Below, piece after piece: positions 11,010-22,385 of a DNA stretch of 64,000 nt. The translations under genes and the position numbers were made by a program. How positions within the stretch are numbered: the first letter of the stretch is position 1; each line of letters begins with the position of its first letter. The stretch comes from Cavia porcellus (lineage: Eukaryota; Chordata; Mammalia; Rodentia; Caviidae): assembly GCF_034190915.1 (NCBI RefSeq), contig NW_026947486.1, positions 98,674,123 to 98,738,122 on the forward strand, in the 5' to 3' direction. The notes below the pieces were generated by a model. It was not told where the DNA came from and did no database searches. It saw only the letters and a list, made by a program, of their open reading frames with translations.

Positions 11010-11205
11010 TTTCTTTTTTTTTAAGAGGATAAAGCAAATGAAAATAAAATAAAATAGAACAAAACCATTTCATATAAAACAGTATAAGTGAGACAGGACT
11101 TCAAACCCTAATGAAATTAAAAATGGTTACCATAATGCCTATAATCAAACAAAACAAAGGGGACTAAAACCCAATCCAACAAAATAATGAAGATGATATG
11201 GTTTC
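11010..11205 (-). mobile_element. AT-rich L1 3' UTR array fragment
   Basis: Reverse complement of the 3' array of the 32.8-39.8 kb L1: TTTTTTTTAAGAGGATAAAG at the terminal side, then GGACTTCAAACCCTAATGAA and GGTTACCATAATGCC, the rc of the unit core. About one to one and a half units remain. It abuts the GC-rich pair at 11209. Confidence 0.7.
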
Positions 11206-11208
11206 CAC

Positions 11209-11440
11209 GAGAGGATCACTTCCTGGTGAGGCCTTGTTCTCTCCCTACACAGTCCACGAATGGTGCCGACTCATAGAGAGAGGTCTGGTCCTGGCTGTGC
11301 AAACTCCTACAGAGGCCTGTGCATGGCACTGGTTTCTAGGAGGGGCCACCTCCTTGTGAGGCCTAGTTTTCTCCCTCTGCAGTCCATGAGTAGTGCTGAC
11401 TTATGTAGAGAGTCTGGGTCTGGCTTTCCCCAAACTTTGT
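11209..11440 (-). repeat. GC-rich tandem monomers, likely L1-type 5' head
   Basis: Two units 129 bp apart, anchored by TGAGGCCT at 11227 and 11356, share the CAGTCCA and TAGAGAGA/G motifs. Their reverse complement matches the + strand monomers at 53.05-53.41 kb (GTGCCATG, CCTCTG, GAGAGAACAA in the same order). Confidence 0.65.
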
Positions 11441-11687
11441 TCTTTCTTCCAAAACAGTTTTACCCGTTCTACCTGATTCACGTACTATTTCTTTGGAGAG
11501 GAAAATGCTGTCATTTTTCTCTGTGAAAACGAATCAGTCACCTATAGATGCGGGGAATTAAACCTAGTTGGTGAAATTTTAGTGGCAGGAGCTAGGATTA
11601 AAGACAAGGGCTCAGGAACAAAGATGACTGTCTTAGTACACAACATTTTTTTGGGCGTCTGCTAGCTTGGCAAGAACTTAATTTAAT

Positions 11688-11848
11688 TTTTTTTTTTTGA
11701 AAAAGGGTCTCTTTATTCCATGATGGCCTTGAACTTGCAGCAGTCCTCATGCTGTGTAGCCCAGACTGTCCTCCGACACACAGCAGGCCTCCTGCTTCAG
11801 ACTTCCAAGCACTGGGATTATAAACCTGCACCACCACTCCCAGCTAGA
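11688..11848 (-). repeat. B1-like SINE
   Basis: T tract, AAAGGGTCTCTTTATTCC, AGCCCAGACTGTCC, CAAGCACTGGGATTATAAAC and CACCACTCCCAGCT. Full length. Confidence 0.88.
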
Positions 11849-11849
11849 A

Positions 11850-13160
11850 TTTATCTTAATTCGTAAAACAAAATTCATTGGATCCTCTTATGTAAGTTCT
11901 GCTTTACGTCCCCCTCTGATCTGCCACTTTTTTGGGAATCTTTCATCAGGATGAGAAGTGGAGTGGAAGAAAGGCAGAAATGCACATTCTAGTCACAGCA
12001 TTTGCCTGACAAGAATCCTAAGATGCATCAAAAGTGTAATGCGCTGCCACAGTTCCAGCCTGGGGAGGTTCAGTTGGAATTTGGACAACCTGAAGAAAAG
12101 TCACAGAGCTGTGTGAATCTCTCACATGCCTTCAGTACCTCAGCAGGGGAGTATAACTAATAAAACTCTTTTAAATATGGTATTTTAAAAGCTGGCAAGT
12201 TGCCAAAAAGTTGTAGCACAGATACATGCTTCTTGTTTACATGTCCGGTTGCACAACATATGTTGACTGTCTAGCAAGCGGAAGGCCTAGGTGGAAAGCC
12301 TGAACCTGGCTATCTTTGGTATCCTGACCACACACTTCACCTCACCCCAAAGGGCTTTTTGCCCTGTGTGAAACTTCTGTGTGATTTTCCTGATGAGAAG
12401 TGTGCACGATTGTACCCATAATCCACAACAATAATGTAGGCTGCGGCAGCAGGCTACTAATAACTACCGCTCAGGAGTGTATCTGAGAATACTGCCATCA
12501 TTATGAAGTTAAGGACACTCACCATTCTTGCAGGAGATCTCCCATCAGTGTTCTTCTAGTTTTTCTGGCCAATCACACAGTGCTTGACTAACTATGGCAT
12601 GTTTATCTGATGAGTACACACAATATTTAGAATCTATTTAAGGCACAGTGACACCTCATGAGGCTGAGAATACCCAAAGCCATTCTGTTCTGCAAAGCAG
12701 TTTTATGTAATTGATGTGTTTCATTAACAGTCCTCAGGTCCACTAAGTATAATTAAAAGACTGGGCAGTATGCAAGACAAGAGCAGTTACTTTAGCTTTA
12801 GTAACTAGGGTGGCACCCTGGGTGGGGGCGGGCAGCTAGCAGGTAATACTACTATGTTGTGCTGCTTTCCTCATGCCCTGCTCTGAAAGCCTCTCAGCTG
12901 CTGGGCACAGTAGGTAAAGTTTTCAGTGTTCATGCTGGGTGTCCCTATGTGCAGCATTTTGTGCAGTGGTTGCCATTGGTCCTTTGGGAGTGTGTGCAAG
13001 AACATCTTGCACATTATTTTCAGACAGCCTGGACATCAGCCAGCATCATGGGAAGGCCTCAAGCTTGTGCTGGCAAAGTGTTTTACCCCACATGCAGCGA
13101 TTATCAATCTGGCCAAGTTCCTGCATCCACTCCTGTGACTTTTTCTAGCCACCTTACCTT
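11850..13160. other. Unassigned, no gene seen
   Basis: No SINE, LINE or exon recognised. Overlapping frames at 12.86-13.17 kb are in three phases and show no domain. Confidence 0.4.
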
Positions 13161-13164
13161 TTTT

Positions 13165-13312
13165 TAAAAGTTTTTTTTTTTTTTTTTTTAGAAAAGGTCT
13201 CACTATGTAATTCAGGCTGGCCTTGAATTCACCATGTGTCTGATCTTGAACTCAAGGCTTCTGCCTCCTGAGTGCTGGGATAACAGTCATGTGCCACTGT
13301 GCCTGATTATAG
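13165..13312 (-). repeat. B1-like SINE
   Basis: T tract, GAAAAGGTCTCACTATGTAA, TTCAGGCTGGCCTTGAATTC, CTGAGTGCTGGGATAACAG, GCCACTGTGCCTG. Confidence 0.92.
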
Positions 13313-13554
13313 ATGTCTTACCTTAGATAGGGTACATACTTCATCATTCCCTGGGTATACTAATGGGTTATGACCAGTGACATAATATACTGTTACTTGT
13401 TTTTGACGGCTCAGGGCTTAGAAATCTCAAATGGCTCTGTCGAAGGGAGAGGAATGCATCACTGTCTGGTCATTCAAGTTCCATTTGGTGATACATAACA
13501 TTCGGCCCCATCTATATTGCTCAGCTGTCAGTATAAATCATGAATGGGGGTGGC

Positions 13555-14040
13555 TAACCTCTTAGTTGGTTTTATCACTGCACAGACAGAATATCCAACA
13601 TCCAGTGTTGCAGGAGGAAAGGCTTATTTTGGCTGACAGTTCGTAGAGGTTTGGAGCCATAATCTGCTGGCTCCAAAGCAGGGTGGCATGGCACAGGGGA
13701 TTCGCAGAGCAGAAAGAAACAGTTCATGGCATGGAAGGCAGAAGGCAGGAACCACTGAAAGCAGCAAGCAGCAAGCAGCAAGGAATGGCAGCACCTCGCT
13801 TTCCATTCCTTATATACGTCCTTTTAAGGGAGATAGCACTCACATCCAGAATGGGCCTTCCCATTATCCATACCCAAAACCTTGCGAGGCCTATCAGTGG
13901 ATTAATTTAGTAATAATTCTGTTTTAATCCCAGCATCACATACTTTGTCCCAGCATCACACCTTAGATTTAGCTACCTTTGAAAAGTTTCATCTATGACT
14001 GCATGAGGCTTTGGGAGGACATCGAGACACAAGCCATAAT
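13555..14040 (-). mobile_element. ERVL/MaLR-type LTR (3' LTR of the remnant)
   Basis: On the minus strand it begins near 14040 with a motif shared with the LTR at 30620-30960: both read CATGAG(G/T)CTTTGGG on the + strand. It ends near 13555. GAGGTTTGGAGCCATAATC and GGTGGCATGGCACAGGGG are shared with the LTR at 16547-17034. A TATA-like box (rc of CCTTATATACG, 13806-13816) lies where a U3 promoter would be. A short AGCAGCA repeat lies at 13759-13781. Confidence 0.65.
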
Positions 14041-16546
14041 AGCTAATGTGCTGCTACCAACCATAAAGCTTGCAGTTTGGCCCATTGGATGGTCTTTCTT
14101 GTTGCTGTGTCCAACCATATGATGTCCAGTAATGGGCTCCACTGCCAAAACTGTCCAAGCAGCTGATGGCCAGTGGCTTGAGCCATCCGCGTATGCGGTA
14201 TCTTCAGGAATAAGGGCTTACTATTCATTTGTCCTGGAGAGTCTCAGAGAGACTCAGTGTACTTAAGACTGTATCTGTGGTCAAATGTGATGGTACATAC
14301 CCATAATCATAGCGCTCAGGAGGTGGGAGGATTGCTGTGAACTTGATTCCAGCCTGGACTACACAGTGAGTTCAAGGCCAGGCTGAACTACATACTGAGA
14401 TCTTGTCTCAAAAATAAAAAAAAATAAATCAGTGAAAATCCATTCCTGGTCCCTTTTTACATTTAGAACTAGAAACCTATCAGTTGTCAGAACTGTCCTA
14501 ACTCATGCCACAGCACCCACTCAGAACTTTAAAGTCACATGGATATCTAACTCACCCAACTGGACTGTATCAAAGACATGTAAGGCTTGAGCCATCTTTA
14601 TTGTCCTTTTTGCAGTCTTGTAGACTGCTTCCTCTTCTTGGTACCAGCCCCAACAGCTGCCTTTCTTTGTTAACCATATAGCGGGGAGTGGAACACCTGG
14701 GCCAGGTGCGGCAGGAAAGCTGTGCAGTGGCTCCACAGCCCTGAAAAGGTCTGTAACTGCATCCCCACAGTAGGCACAGGACAGTCCTAGATCTCATCGC
14801 TGACCGTATCAGAGATAGCTTATGTCGTATCTGACCAGAGAATCTCCCAAGAATCTGATTGTCAGTCCAGGCCCTTGTAGCTTGTCCTTGTTGACCACAC
14901 AACCACATGTTTTGTTAGAAGCATTGGTACAGCTGCATCAAGGTCTGTAAGAGAGTCACACATAAGCAGAATACCATCAGTAATACATTTGAAAAGACAG
15001 TGGCTTGCGTCACAGAGCCAAATCTGACTCCACTAAGCTGTGACACAAGGTGGAGAGATGCAGATATCCTTGAGAGAGCATTGGGACAGTCCATATAAGA
15101 GCCATTCCATATAAAAACAAACTGGTCCTGGCTGTCAGGGATTGTGTCCTTAGAAAATAAAGCATTAGACAAATCTACAAAGTGACAAGTACTCACCATC
15201 TGACTAAAGCAATCCATCAGGTCTTCATAGAAGGGTACAGTGGTGTGCAGCAGGGAGGTGATCATATTTAGCTCCCAGGAGCCATTGAGATTTTTTAACC
15301 CAGGAGCTGTTGGGAGCCATATGGGAGAAATTTAAGGACTATGCACCAGCCGGATAATTCCTTCCTTCTCCAGTTCCTGGACCATCCAGCTGATTTCATC
15401 ATGTCTGACTGTGGGTGGTACTAGTTCACAACGGTAACCCCTGAGGGTTCCAGCCGTGTTAAAGAGGGAGCGATTTGTGTGACCTTTTACATTTGCCTTC
15501 ACAGTACATGTTCACAAGTCAAATTCGCCTGTAGTTATTTAGAGCCATAGTCCTTGGAGTATCTAAATCCTGAGAGATACTCCTGTAGTGGAGGCATACA
15601 CTTTATATTCCTGGGAGATAGGCAGAAGTTGTCATTACCTTAATGCCGTGACACCAAGTAGCCATCTATAACTTTAATATTTGAGCCATCTATAACTTTA
15701 ATATTTACCTGAGTGAGGTAGCACTTCAGGTCTTTGTCAGTCTTGGGCTGGTTGACTCTTGCTCCCTGTAGATCTGTCCACTCAGGTTTATGTGTGACCT
15801 TCGTAGGCATCCCTGGTTTCCCCTTCCCATCTTTGTCTGGGGTGTCTGTGCTGCAGTGTGGAGGGACTGCTGCTCTCTCCCTGCCTAAAGTCAAGGGTTC
15901 ATCATCAGCCCCCTCGATGTTGAGGTTAAACATTTCCTGCTGTGTACACAGCTCCCACAGGACCTGACCTTGTACAGGAATGACTGCCATTTCCTCACTG
16001 TTTTGGGCACATCCCTGACATTGGCCCACACTTGGTGAATGGTTGCCATAAGCTATTCAAGCATGGAATGGGTTCGCTGACTGTACTGGTGGCTATTTTG
16101 CAGCCATGGCTAAAGCAGAGGTACCCAGTACACAGAACACCATCCATTTCTGAATATCACAATCGCAATAACCAGGCACCAGAGGTTCTCCTGGTGTTGC
16201 CTGAATTGCTTTCAAGATGGTACATGGTAGCCTCTGTCATTTGGGCTAGACTTGGTGCCTCTCCATGGGGTGCCATCGGCTGGTGTTTCTTCATTTTCTC
16301 TTGTCACCACTGGACTGCTTTCCTTGGATAGAGCTGGCTTCGTATGTTCAGCATTTGAGTTGTCTGTGTCCATGAGCTCTGTTATCCCATCATCGTGCAC
16401 TCCTTCTGGACACAATTTATGAGCAAGAGCTGTGTCTTCTCCCAACTGATGCAGGGATCTCATCTTCATTAGGCTTCTGTATCAGCCCTCAGGGTAGTAA
16501 GGAGACTGCTAGGTGGATAGCTATGGTTTAATAAAAGCATGGATGC
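14041..16546 (-). mobile_element. ERVL-like internal region with pol remnants
   Basis: Lies between two minus-strand LTRs. Minus-strand translations resemble class III (ERVL) pol in order. Near 15.4 kb is a reverse transcriptase start with VRHDEISWMVQELEKEG. At 15265-14915 comes the palm, with VDLSNALFS then FVFIWNG. At 14736-14521 is the thumb/tether, with KKGSCWGWY. At 14228-14043 is an RNase H-like WAKLQALWL. It is dead: frames are broken, the YxDD position reads as FSN, and the RNase H glutamate position is Lys. Integrase is missing, because RNase H runs straight into the LTR. The 15.64-16.47 kb part is open in two frames and may be gag/protease remains, but no motif settles it. Confidence 0.65.
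14285..14430 (+). repeat. B1-like SINE inserted in the ERV
   Basis: GTGATGGTACATACCCATAA, AGGAGGTGGGAGGATTGC, AGTTCAAGGCCAGGCTGAAC, then ATCTTGTCTCAAAAATAAA. It separates the RNase H-like part from the tether. Confidence 0.88.
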
Positions 16547-17034
16547 TGTCCTGGTTACTTTTCTCTTGTTGCTGAGATAAAATACTTGATGCCCAAAATT
16601 ATGAAAAGAAATATTTCTTTAGATCACAGTCTGCAGAGGTTTCAGTCCATAATCAGCTGTCTCTGGGGCGGGTGGCATGGCACAGGGGCAACTGTTGAAG
16701 GTGGTAGAAGACAGGAATCTAATAACAGCAAAAAGGGGGAAAGAACAAGCCTGTTTTCCTCCTTTATGCTGTAAACAGGCTACACCTTTGGGTAGGTGAA
16801 GTATTCACACCATCTGGGTGCTGTCCTCTTGCCCAGGCTGAGGATGTTACAAAGTAAGGACGCTGGCACCCTGTTGAGTCACTTAGTTAAATCTCTGACC
16901 TTCTCAAATTGATAAATTGAACAACATCCTAGAGCAGGAAAGGCTTGTGTTGTACACCTCAGGATTTAGAGCTGTTGAGTCACTTAGTTAAGCTTGGAGA
17001 CTTCTCAAGTTGACACAGTGTATCAAGCATAACA
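16547..17034 (-). mobile_element. ERVL/MaLR-type LTR (5' LTR of the remnant)
   Basis: On the minus strand it starts TGTTATGC (from 17034) and ends GGACA (at 16547), i.e. TG...CA ends. The + strand starts TCCTGGTTACTTTTCTC and TTGCTGAGATAAAATAC, the rc of a MaLR-type LTR end. An imperfect duplication of about 101 bp (TGTTGAGTCACTTAGTTAA at about 16873 and 16974) lies in its U3 side. No clean primer site follows it at 16.5 kb. Confidence 0.62.
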
Positions 17035-17178
17035 GTGGTATACAGAAAATAGAAACTTCACAATGGGAGGTAGAGTGGGGGAATTGCTAAGGGGGACATG
17101 CAGGACAAATCAGTACTTAACATTTGTGAAACAAGTTTGCTCTTTTTCTATAAGAGCTACAGAGTCATCATGCATAGA

Positions 17179-17179
<1 letters not shown>

Positions 17180-17209
<30 letters not shown>

Positions 17210-17284
17210 GGTACCACGAATTGAACTCATGATCTTGTGCTTGCTAGTCAGGCAATTATGCCACTGAGCTAACTCCCCAGCCCA
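17180..17284 (-). repeat. ID SINE with long T tract
   Basis: T run of about 27 (antisense tail), GGTACCACGAATTGAACTCA, CCACTGAGCTAACTCCCCAG. Confidence 0.93.
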
Positions 17285-17327
17285 CGAATATAGTCTTTTA
17301 AGAAGATGAGATTTAAGAATACCAAGT

Positions 17328-17420
17328 TGAATGAGGTTTGTAGCTTAATGGTAAAGCACTTGCCTGGCATGTGCAAGGCCCTTGCTATGATCCCTAAAAT
17401 CAGAAAAAAAAATTTTTTTT
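17328..17420 (+). repeat. ID-like SINE, old subfamily
   Basis: TTTGTAGCTTAATGGTAAAG (A box) and CTTGCTATGATCCC (B-box region), then an A/T-rich tail. Confidence 0.72.
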
Positions 17421-20400
17421 TTCCCTCAACTCTTTGATCTGTCTACCTTCTGTGAACCTCCTTCCTACCTTTCTTCTTTCATTCCTTTCTCTCCCTGACT
17501 GTCTTCCTCCCTTTGGACCTCTCTCCCTCCCCCTTTCCTTTCTTTCTTCCTTTTATACATCTTGAGTTCCATAGAAGAGAACTTTAAAGGAATACGGGGT
17601 ACATTTGCATAACCTCAAGGCTCTGATAAATCCTAGGGAAGATTGCTTTGAGGATTTCTTGCCTTCGCTTTCTGTTGGATCACAGATACATTTAGGGCTG
17701 GCAGGATCCTCAGAGATTGCTTGTCTCAGCCTTTCACTTTACAGATGAGAAAGCCGAGGCTCAGTGATCTCCCCTGATACAAAGGAAGCCCGGCCCTTCA
17801 CCAGCTTTGTGACATTGCATGCTGTGTTATGTGTCCTCCCTTTCATTTTGGATACCACATATTGTAGTAGTTGGTGCTTGCTTTTTTACAACCTCTTGTC
17901 TCACTAGATTTTAGGCTCCTTGGTGGCGTATAGCACATGCAGTTATGTTCGCTAAGCAGCTGGGACAATTCACCCAAGCCACGGAGCTGGTTATTGACAC
18001 AACGAAAACTAGAACTTAATTTCCAAGTCCTTCTCTACCTCACAAGCCAGAGATTCACAGGCATCTTAGTACAGAGTTAACAGCAGCCAGTAGTATGGAT
18101 TCAACTTTTTAATTCTCCTTAACCCCTTGGAAAGTCTTGGCTCCTATCTAAGTTAGGAGTTTTCCATTATGTGACAATACTTTCCATTATGTGACCAGCT
18201 GCCAGAGGTGTGGCCCAAAGTGAGATAAAAGTGCTTTTAACTTGTCTTGCACACATTTTGAAGTTATGTATTACTGATGTCCATATAACTACAATATTAA
18301 CATGAACCACTCCTTTAAAAATACATCCAACCTTTTGAATTACAAAATGTATAATGGATAGACCTACACATACAGTGATGGGTAGAGGTTTTCCTACAGA
18401 AAATGATACAAAACAACCCTAGAATTAAAGTAAGGTGTAATATACAGACAGATACGATGAATATTTTTTGGAAAATTTCAAGACACTACACAGTTTAGTT
18501 TAAAATTTACAAATGCAAAGAAAAAATTATAGAAAATGTGGATAAATACAAAATAATACATATATTTCTGAGCTGAAATTTTAGCTCAAGTATTTGCCTA
18601 CCATGAGTAAGGCCCTGGGTTCAATATCCAGAAATACACACATGCACACACATGCACGCTAAATTCTTACAGACAATTTGAAATAAAATTCCATTATAAA
18701 TATGGACAAATTATTTGGGCAAAATCATCGACATTATGTAAAAAGCCTAAATCTCCTTATTTAAAGATATAAATATAAGTAAATGGGTGTCTAGTCAAAT
18801 AATGTGTAAAGAATTCTTGAATTATGCCAGGAAATGTGTGAGGTTATCAGTTTGACTCCAAGTACCAAAGAAAAAAATCTATGCCAGGAAGAATGGAGTA
18901 GATAGTGGATATTTGCCCACAGATTTGAGAGTGTAGTTGACCTCCCAGGATGTGAATTCCCTTTCTATGTTTGAGGAGATTGGTATTTTTACAAGCTTCT
19001 GTGGCATGCTGGGTTCCATCTCTTTCTACAGGATCCAAAAAACTGTGTATGACTTATTTCCTGCACTGTGGGAAGGTAGGATACAGGAACGTGTCTAAAT
19101 GTATCCGGTTTGATGTTCTCCCTTGAGCGTTAGAATCAGGAGAGGCGACACCTTGTATGGACTCTGTGATGTGCCACCATCTCCTGTCATGGAGGAAGTA
19201 CCCGTTTCTTCCTGCAGCAGAGAGTGGTGCTGCAAGGCAACTCACAGCTTCCAGGCCTCTCCTAGGTTAGCTTGGCTGGTGCCTGGGGCTCTGCCCAAGG
19301 TCTCTCCCACTTATCAGAGCAGACCTCATTCAGTTAGTAGTCAGTGTGCCAGTGTAAGCCCAGATCCCTTGCTGTACTCCAGATGGCTCTGGGCATCTCA
19401 GCTTCACAGTTACCAATAAGTTCAGCTGAGATCTCTAATTGAAATGACTAGCAGCCCTCTTTCCTCACAGTGCCACTCTTCTGTCCCTTCTCTTCACAGA
19501 CAGCAGTGTCAAAAGGACTTCCAGTAAGACATGGATGTTGTGTGTCCACAAAGGCCCATATGTAAATACATGACCCACAGGGTAGTGGCACTGGGAGATG
19601 TTCTGGGGCTGTAGGAGGCAGGACTGTGGAAAACCCTTAGGTCATTGAAGGGATTCCCTCAGGTGGTATATGGAACTCAGTACTGTGGCTCTCTTTTGTG
19701 GTCTGCATGAAATGTGATCTTTGTTCCTACATACGCTCCTGTGGTAATATGCTATCCTCATCACTCTCAAAGGAGACCAAGCCAAAGGGGCCATCCAGAC
19801 TTAATTTTGAACTTTCCAACTTGTCAAGCTCTTTACTTCCTGAGTGGCCAGTGTTGGGAACTTTATTACACTGACAGATCCTAACACAAATTTTTCAAAA
19901 ATTTCTTGCCTGTTAATGTTTTTGTCAGTGTCACTTCTACAGGAAAGTGACATGTAACAGTATAGCATATTTAGTTGTAACTAAGAACATTCTTTAAAAA
20001 TTCAGTGACTCTGGAGGCAGTGACTTAGCCAGGCTATTTCTGTAGCATTACTTTGGCTGTGGGACCACCCACTCACCATTTCTAAATCTTGTTTCTTTCC
20101 TCATAGTAGTTCTCTAAGCTTTGCACCAATTCTTCGAACTCTTCCATATCTTTCTATTGTTCTTTTCTGTCTGTATATAAAAGCTTTAGATTTATACTTT
20201 AGAATAAAACCTCTCTGTATTTAATGACCAAGGATGGTTCCCACATTGTATCGTTAACTGAAAAAAATTGCAAAAAAAAATATATAACATAGTGTGATTT
20301 CTATGAATTTTTTGCCTAGTACAATGTATCATGCATATAAATGTATGCATAGCCACTTAAAGTATTTCCAAATATATTTACCAGACTATTAATAATGTTT

Positions 20401-20870
20401 ATCATTAAACAAAGTAGTGAAGTTAAATATGAGATGTGAAAGTTGTTAAAGTTAATACACTGTTCAGTTATTGAACTTTCTATAAAACATTTATTAATTT
20501 AGTTAATTTACCTTCAGAAAATGCCTTAAACCAAGCCATATAAAATGATGAGACTTCCTAAGAAAGAACAAAGAAGCCAAAACCTCAGGTTTCATAGATA
20601 ATATGTTTTACTTATATTGGAACTAAAAATGAAGAATTAAAGTAAAAGCACATTGTTCGTGAGATGAAAATAAATGCCCTTCAGAACTAAAATTAGGAGT
20701 AGGAACAAAAGTGCTGCGTTAGGCAGGTTCAATGTAAGTGTGCATTGAGTGAAAACCTCAGGGAAAAGTGATTATTTGTGTAATTAACTGGAAATAAGGG
20801 GACAAATTATGAGAGATTCTTGCAGTTAAGGAATTTTCAAATTTCCTGAAAAAGCTTTAAATGTTCAAGT
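17421..20870. other. Mostly unassigned; one old ID SINE
   Basis: 17.41-17.56 kb is pyrimidine-rich. An ID-like SINE lies at about 18570-18650 (TTTTAGCTCAAGTATTTGCC, GGGTTCAATATCC). The rest shows no recognised repeat or exon. Around 20.17-20.21 kb a TATATAAAAG and an AATAAAAC motif 30 bp apart could be the relic of an LTR promoter and poly(A) signal. Confidence 0.4.
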
Positions 20871-21349
20871 ATTTGATTCTTTGATTTTATTTTACTGGAA
20901 CGTCTCAGATATACCTTCATCATGGGGAATCTGTATCTGCCCATGCCGTATTTTAATTCTCCTTTTTTACCCATTCCTCCACTCTCCCTTCAGCCCTTCT
21001 TCCTTCTTTATTTACAAAGCTGTTTTTTCTACTTTTTCTTCTATTCTTTTTTCTTGTCCCTTCTTCATATTCTCTGGCCCATCCCTTGTGCCTCTTGCTA
21101 TTTGAACATTTTCTTCCCGTTTCCCTATATCTACTATACATTTTGTTCCTCATTTGCACTTTCAGTTTCTCACATCAGAGAGAAAATATCAAATTTACAC
21201 GTGTGCATTTGATGTATTTCACTTAGGAATATGGTCCCAAGGTGCACTCATTTACTTAGCAATGTCTTGGCTTGACACTGACTTTGTCTGCTTTCTTCCA
21301 AGTTCTGATCAGATGGAGTGTTCATTTCCGTCCTTCCGCTTACAGTTTA

Positions 21350-22060
21350 TGAATTTTTGAATTCAGTGTTTCTTGTATGGAGTATACTTTGAGATCTTGG
21401 TTTTTGATCCATTATACCAGACTGTTTCATGTGATTGTTGAGTTGATACCATGAAACATGATGAGTTTACCTGGTATATACTGACTTTTCCTTTTCACAT
21501 AACTTTCCTGTTGCAGGTTCACTTTATCCCCCTCCACTCAATTGCATGTGTTTCCTGGTGTGTTTATTCTGCTGGGGTTCCTGAAAGTGTGCTCCAGGAA
21601 CTTGTTATCTCTTTCAAGAATGCCTTTCACAATACTTTGCAGTGCTTGTTTGCTGTTCATGAGTTTCCGCAGGTCTTTTTTGTCTTGGAAGTATCTTACT
21701 TCTCCATCAGATTTGATAGTTTTGCAGGGTACATCAACTTGGGTTGGAAGTTGTTCCCTTTTAGAGCTTGAAATACTTCACTCCAAGCTCTCCTTGACTT
21801 GAGTATTTTTGTTGTAATTCTGCTATGATTCTGATGCATTTTCTGTTATAGGTGATTTTTTCTTCTAACAGCTTTTGTATTCTGTTTTGGTGTAGAATTT
21901 ATCAAATATTAAGTATTATATCCCTTGGTGTAGATATTTTTTTTCTTTTTATCATGTCTGGTTTGATAGTTATATGCTTCACTTGTCTGCATGTTAAATT
22001 TTTTCCCTGCTTGAAAACTTTTCTGTCATTGCTTCTGTGAACAGGTTCTTTTTTTTTTCT
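21350..22060 (-). mobile_element. Old L1 fragment, ORF1 C-terminus and spacer
   Basis: Read on the minus strand, 21.80-21.68 kb gives an ORF1 C-terminal-like stretch, LQPKLMYPAKLS, corresponding to LQPRLMNPEKLSF in the younger L1 of the window. Upstream sequence (to about 22.06 kb) is degraded ORF1; downstream (to 21.35 kb) is the ORF1-ORF2 spacer. Many stops. Confidence 0.6.
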
Positions 22061-22139
22061 TTTTAAATGTATTTTAATTTGAAGAGATAAAATATCCAAA
22101 ATTTTAAAACAATACTTAGGGGGTAACAGTGGTATACAT

Positions 22140-22385
22140 AGTTCATATTATATATATTTTTCTTTCATTTTCTTACGCTAGTTAGACAAGAAAATGTTTA
22201 CACATGCGTGTCTCATTTAGTTCACTTATGAGTAAGATCTAAAATTGTATCCATTTACCTATAAAACCCTCATCTATCCTTCTTTATGACTGAGTAGTTC
22301 TCCATTATATAAAAAAGCTATCTTTTTACGTGAACAAGTTCCTGATATAATATGTGCTATCTCCTGCTTTTTCAGTGATTTCGAC
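22140..22385 (-). repeat. Old L1 3' fragment
   Basis: TTCACTTATGAGTAAGATCT and TATGACTGAGTAGTTCTCC are L1-tail-like in antisense. Confidence 0.45.

Noticed and set aside
15640..16469. Two minus-strand frames as intact gag or protease
   Set aside because: No zinc knuckle or protease active-site motif is visible. They lie inside the ERV remnant and are kept only as part of it.
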